Under the pieces are notes generated by a model that saw only the letters and a list, made by a program, of their open reading frames with translations, was not told the origin of the DNA and did no database searches. A stretch of 64,000 nt of DNA, taken from Cyclina sinensis. Taxonomy: Eukaryota; Mollusca; Bivalvia; Venerida; Veneridae. The translations under genes were made by a program, and so were the position numbers. Position 1 is the stretch's first letter, and each line of letters begins with the position of its first letter. The stretch is taken from positions 28,940,361 through 29,004,360 of the forward strand of contig JAAONU010000003.1 of assembly GCA_012932295.1 (NCBI GenBank), written 5' to 3'. This document shows positions 60,173 through 64,000 of the stretch, piece by piece.

Positions 60173-62177
60173 ATGGCCAGTCTATATCAAACTGTAAAGG
60201 CTTGCATAGTTAAGGTGATCAGTTTTTCTCATTTTCCCTTATTTACATTTTTCCTCCTTATTCTTGTATTTCAGTGCAAGTTTTTCATTTATACTCTGCC
60301 ACCATTTAATTGAAGATGCAGGGGTTCCATTTGACCCGGGAGCAGGGGTTTTGACTCTTGGAATTTACAAAATGCCAAACTTTGACTCTCAAAATTTAAG
60401 CCTAAGAGTCAATTTTTCTTTAAATAATGGCTATTTTGACACGAAAACAGTAAAATCTGGTCACAAATAATCAGTATGACCCTTGAATTTCAGCAGCTAG
60501 TGGAACCCCTGTACATGTCAGACTGTCTTGGCCCTACTTTTATCATATGGTAAACAGCTTACCAGTTTTGAAAGGAGACAGTAATGGTCTTTTTCTCTTG
60601 ATGAAGTCAGGACTACCACTAAGCATTAGGGTTATGAATTATGCTCTAAAACATGTGTAAATTAGCACTTAGATGTTCATATATATGTACTACAAGAGTT
60701 ACAAGTACCATTAAGTGTTTTGTTCTTCTGTAACAGACTCCGCCCTCAGAACAGGTTGAGTTTGTTACTACAGAGACAGAAGAACAAGTAAACAACCCAG
60801 AACATGTGAAAGAGAGTGATGCTCAGGATTTTTCATCCAATAAGAAAACAGATGAACAGTCAGGTGAGTGTTACCATAGCAGCAGTGTAACAACTATTGG
60901 CTATAAATATGTGTGCATGTTATGGTCAGTTGTACACCTGCCTTATAAATCTGTATAAATTCAGCCTCTGATAACTTGGTTAGACAACCCATTCTTTGGC
61001 AGAGGGTTGGTTTTTGTGCAGGTTTGTCTAAGAAGGCTTCAGTTTGAATCCTGAGGTGACATGGATATTTGTCTGATACATTGCATCATTATGTATTTAT
61101 TTTGCATAGATATAAATTATTACAAAGTTGAAAATCTGTAGGAGAAACTTCTTGCTTATTGAGTCAGAATCATCTATATTTCTCTTTGAAGGCCGTCTGT
61201 TAATGAATAGACTGACACTTGTTGGATTTTTTCAGTGGCATGATTGATGACACATTGTATTTTATTGTACAATAGGACATCAGCTCTTGGCTTGATGTAA
61301 AGAATATTTTTTGAAAAATTTTGTGACCACATGTATAATAAATCTCTGCATTTGCTATTTTGTCTTTTATCCTTTTTGTACCTTTGATTTGTTAGAATGT
61401 TTGTACAAGCTCATTGATTCAGACCTACCAATGTTATGCCAAAGGCAAGAACAATATTCATACAACTGTTTTTGAATTTGTTCTTTATATATTTGTATTT
61501 GTATTTTATACATAGATGAAAGTTATAAGAGCTTTGGTCAAGACACTATGTTTGTCAGGAAAGAGCTTAGCATTTCATGTTGTCTTTTTAACAGTTTAAT
61601 AGTAACATTATCATTATGTTTACTGTTCAGAGCACAATATAACATTATGTTTATTGTTCATAGCACAATATAACATTATGTTTACTGTTCATAGCACAAT
61701 ATAACATTATGTTTACTGTTCATAGCACAAATAGAAAAACATGCTTTAATTTAAACTATAAATGTTACATTAGATGATAATCTAGTGTGTTCATAACTTT
61801 GTTTTGAAGTTATTCTTTTTCATGGTAAAGTTGCCCCAAAAATTCAACATTTTGGTCTATGCAAACTGCACAGTAGTTGAAATTTCAAGTTAAGAGGACA
61901 TAATTATGGCCAGATTTTCATAAGATTTAATGGTATTGTAAGTGAAGTTTCTTCTTTTCTTATTTCAGAATCAAAACAGCAAGGTGGTATAGTGTGGAGA
62001 GTTTCTAGTGGAATTGGTTCAGGGTTATATAATGTTACTACAGGAGCTGTTGGTTATGGTGTAGGTGGAGTCAAGTGGGTTGCTGGGAAAAGTTATGATG
62101 TTGGATCAGCTGTAGCAAGCCGGGTGAAAGTTCCACCAGTACCAGGACTATCCAAAAAAAAGGACAAGAAGGAGTAG
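60173..62177 (+). CDS. TMEM263: TMEM263 homologue, complete
   Basis: Coding exons 60173-60193, 60737-60863 and 61969-62177 with phases 0/0, 0/1 and 1/stop; 118 residues, essentially the length of vertebrate TMEM263. The N-terminal half is acidic and polar (TETEEQVNNPEH...). The C-terminal half is the conserved part: RVSSGIGSGLYNVTTGAVGY, then GVGGVKWVAGKSYDVGSAVA, a Gly/Ala-rich hydrophobic region, ending in a lysine-rich tail (SKKKDKKE). TMEM263 is a small membrane protein linked to skeletal growth in vertebrates; its biochemical role is unclear. The ATG exon begins at 60106 after an acceptor (TTTTGTAG), so a non-coding exon lies upstream. Confidence 0.87.
61612..61730. repeat. 31-bp tandem repeat, about 3.7 copies
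   Basis: Units based on AACATTATGTTTACTGTTCA followed by TAGCACAATAT, in the last intron of TMEM263, 240 bp before the final exon. Confidence 0.9.
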
Positions 62178-63151
62178 TGAAAAACAGGATTAGTAATTTA
62201 TTAAACTTGATTGGTTAATGGGTGATTATTGTTGAAATCCAAATTTAAGCTTTTTACAAGCTCTTTTGTGAGGTTATGTGCAATGTCTTTGGAAAAAGAG
62301 AACATTGAGACAAAGATAGATGATATACTATGTTTGTGCTGTAAGGAGGCAGTTGATGTGATCAGAGTTACCATCCACCTACAGGTGCTACTATAGTAGG
62401 CCTACAGATAAGTTGTTTTATGACAAACCTGTTATCTTACTGGCCTAGAAAATATAGATTTTTGCGAAATTAGATTGTTATTTTTTTGTAAAGTAGAAAT
62501 ATTTGTTATGTCAGTGCCCAAGTGCATAAAAGGTGGTGTATATATTATTTTAAAGAAACACTCATCTGTCTGCAGGTGGGAATCAAAGTTTGTTTATATA
62601 GAAGAAATTGGGGTTTCTTTTCAAAAGTTCTGTCTGCTGATATAGAGAAGAAATCTGGGTTTCTTTTTAAAAGTTATGCCTGCTTATCTATAGCTTCGCA
62701 CAAAATGTACTGAGATGGGATGTTATTTTCCAAGCAACTTCTATTTTCTGTAAATATTAGACATAATTTTGAGCATTAGTATGCATTATTGGTTGTCTCC
62801 CTTGGTACAAAATAGGTATAGAAAGATCTGAAGTTATAAGAAGCTTATAATTGTTAATGTTCAGTATTATAAGTACAGCTGGGTCCTGATAAATATAATT
62901 ATAACTCTGGAGAAATATGTTATTGTGAGTGCTTCTCCTTGTGGTTTAGGCATCACTGGAAATTCCATTTTGTTGAAGTGAAATCTTAAAACATTTGGTC
63001 TGTAGCAAAAAACTTTCCTGACATGTATTGGAACAATGAAAATTCTGACATTTCTGCACATGGGCTGTCTATATGTGTTTCCAGTATTGTACATAAATTC
63101 TCTTCTGTGTATTTCTATTCTCCAATGTCCCAATACAGACATGGGGAATAA
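62178..63151 (+). other. Probable TMEM263 3' UTR
   Basis: An AATAAA at 63146-63151 is followed by further AT-rich sequence, giving a ~1 kb 3' UTR. No other gene is seen to the right end. Confidence 0.4.
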
Positions 63152-63437
63152 AATAACAATTTAATCGAGTGCATGTTATGTGTAAGAGTGAATGTGTCTA
63201 ACAGCCCAAGTAAAGTGCTCATTTTTATACCTTGATATGCACATCACACTTCATTCTTATATTAATGATCAAGATTATTTTTTGTCCAATCACATTGCAG
63301 TATTTTTCAAATTTCTTGTAAGTCTAACTTTTGTTACTGTGTACTAACTAAATTGAATTTACTTAATCAGGTCCGTCTAACCACGTGGTTCAGAGAGTTG
63401 TTTTGTATTTAGTTGAAAAATAATGTTGATCATTAGA

Positions 63438-63544
63438 TAGGTTATCGTTTAATAATACACATTAACAAAAATAATTGGTCACGTGCCTGCGGCACGCCTG
63501 ACCAATTTATTTTTGTTAATGCGTATTATTAAACACTAACTTAT
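63438..63544. repeat. Near-perfect ~107-bp hairpin
   Basis: Arms around GTTTAATAATACACATTAAC and its inverse GCGTATTATTAAAC meet at CACGTGCCTGCGGCACG. The stem is ~45 bp with few mismatches, the core 63447-63534 being best. Likely a palindromic MITE or foldback remnant in the TMEM263 3' flank. Confidence 0.9.
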
Positions 63545-63625
63545 ACTTCATTATTATATAAATATTCTAGCTGGCTAGTTTAAAGTTGGTGCTCTTTGTT
63601 TATAACTGTATAATTGTTATAAGTT

Positions 63626-63869
63626 GGTGAGATAAATAGATATAATAGTTAGGTGAGATAAATAAATATAATAGTTAGGTGAGATAAATAAATATAATAG
63701 ATGAGATAAATAAATGTAATAGTTAGGTGAGATAAATAAATATAATAGTTAGGTGAGATAAATAAATATAATAGTTAGGTGAGATAAATAAATAAATATA
63801 ATAGTTAGGTGAGATAAATAAATATAATAGTTAGGTGAGATAGATAAATATAATAGTTAGGTGAGATAA
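63626..63869. repeat. 26-bp minisatellite, about nine copies
   Basis: Unit GTTAGGTGAGATAAATAAAT plus ATAATA, nearly uniform, with one unit missing GTTAG and one with an extra AAAT. Confidence 0.95.
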
Positions 63870-64000
63870 GTACCAAAGATAACAAGATGCATAACAGTGC
63901 TGTTTTGGATTTCCCAAGTCTGCTAAATAGGGATTTAAATAGCACTCTGCCTTGTTGTAAATAAAATACTTTTAAGAAAATGTGCCATTTATTACACATT

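Noticed and set aside
60960..61070. Possible tRNA-SINE (CAGTTTGAATCC) in the TMEM263 intron
   Set aside because: Only a weak B-box match; no convincing A box at the right distance.

Overview
This is a 64 kb piece of an AT-rich, intron-rich animal genome. It is most likely a bivalve mollusc: the genes are metazoan, one is a secreted adenosine deaminase growth factor of the kind well known in molluscs, and introns and intergenic DNA carry degenerate arrays of ~150-170 bp monomers with hairpin termini resembling the pearl/HINE repeats described from oysters. No species is claimed.

Layout, left to right. (1) 564-2581, + strand: last four exons of an RCC1-repeat protein, best match SERGEF. (2) 7077-34077, - strand: a large gene rebuilt here from 16 coding exons whose phases all agree (8,052 nt, 2,683 residues). 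It encodes a mostly disordered protein with a C-terminal RING-H2 finger resembling DZIP3/TTC3, a cluster of four PAM2-like motifs (predicted to dock on the MLLE domain of poly(A)-binding protein or UBR5), an LC8-type KATQT site and a coding 36-bp minisatellite. (3) 9093-11857, + strand: three well-formed exons of an unrecognised protein lying antisense inside an intron of gene 2. (4) 47940-56534, - strand: a complete nine-exon adenosine deaminase growth factor (ADA2/CECR1 family, 534 residues). (5) 60173-62177, + strand: a complete three-coding-exon TMEM263 homologue (118 residues). No functional link among the five genes is evident.

The rest is rich in mobile elements: HINE-like elements (notably 25223-25833 and 35666-39693), a Harbinger-like MITE (13743-14681), a 963-bp terminal-inverted-repeat element with a 10-bp target duplication nested in a HINE (35840-36802), a foldback element (57898-58668) that splits a dead LINE reverse transcriptase, a ~1.15 kb imperfect palindrome in ADGF intron 1 (54081-55230), tRNA- and 5S-derived SINE-like pieces, and a 26-bp minisatellite at the right edge.

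The most interesting item is the combination in gene 2 of a RING ubiquitin ligase with tandem PAM2-like motifs, suggesting a ubiquitin ligase recruited to poly(A)-binding protein. This is a motif-based prediction. Exon boundaries were set by hand from splice consensus and phase; transcript ends and non-coding exons are mostly unknown.
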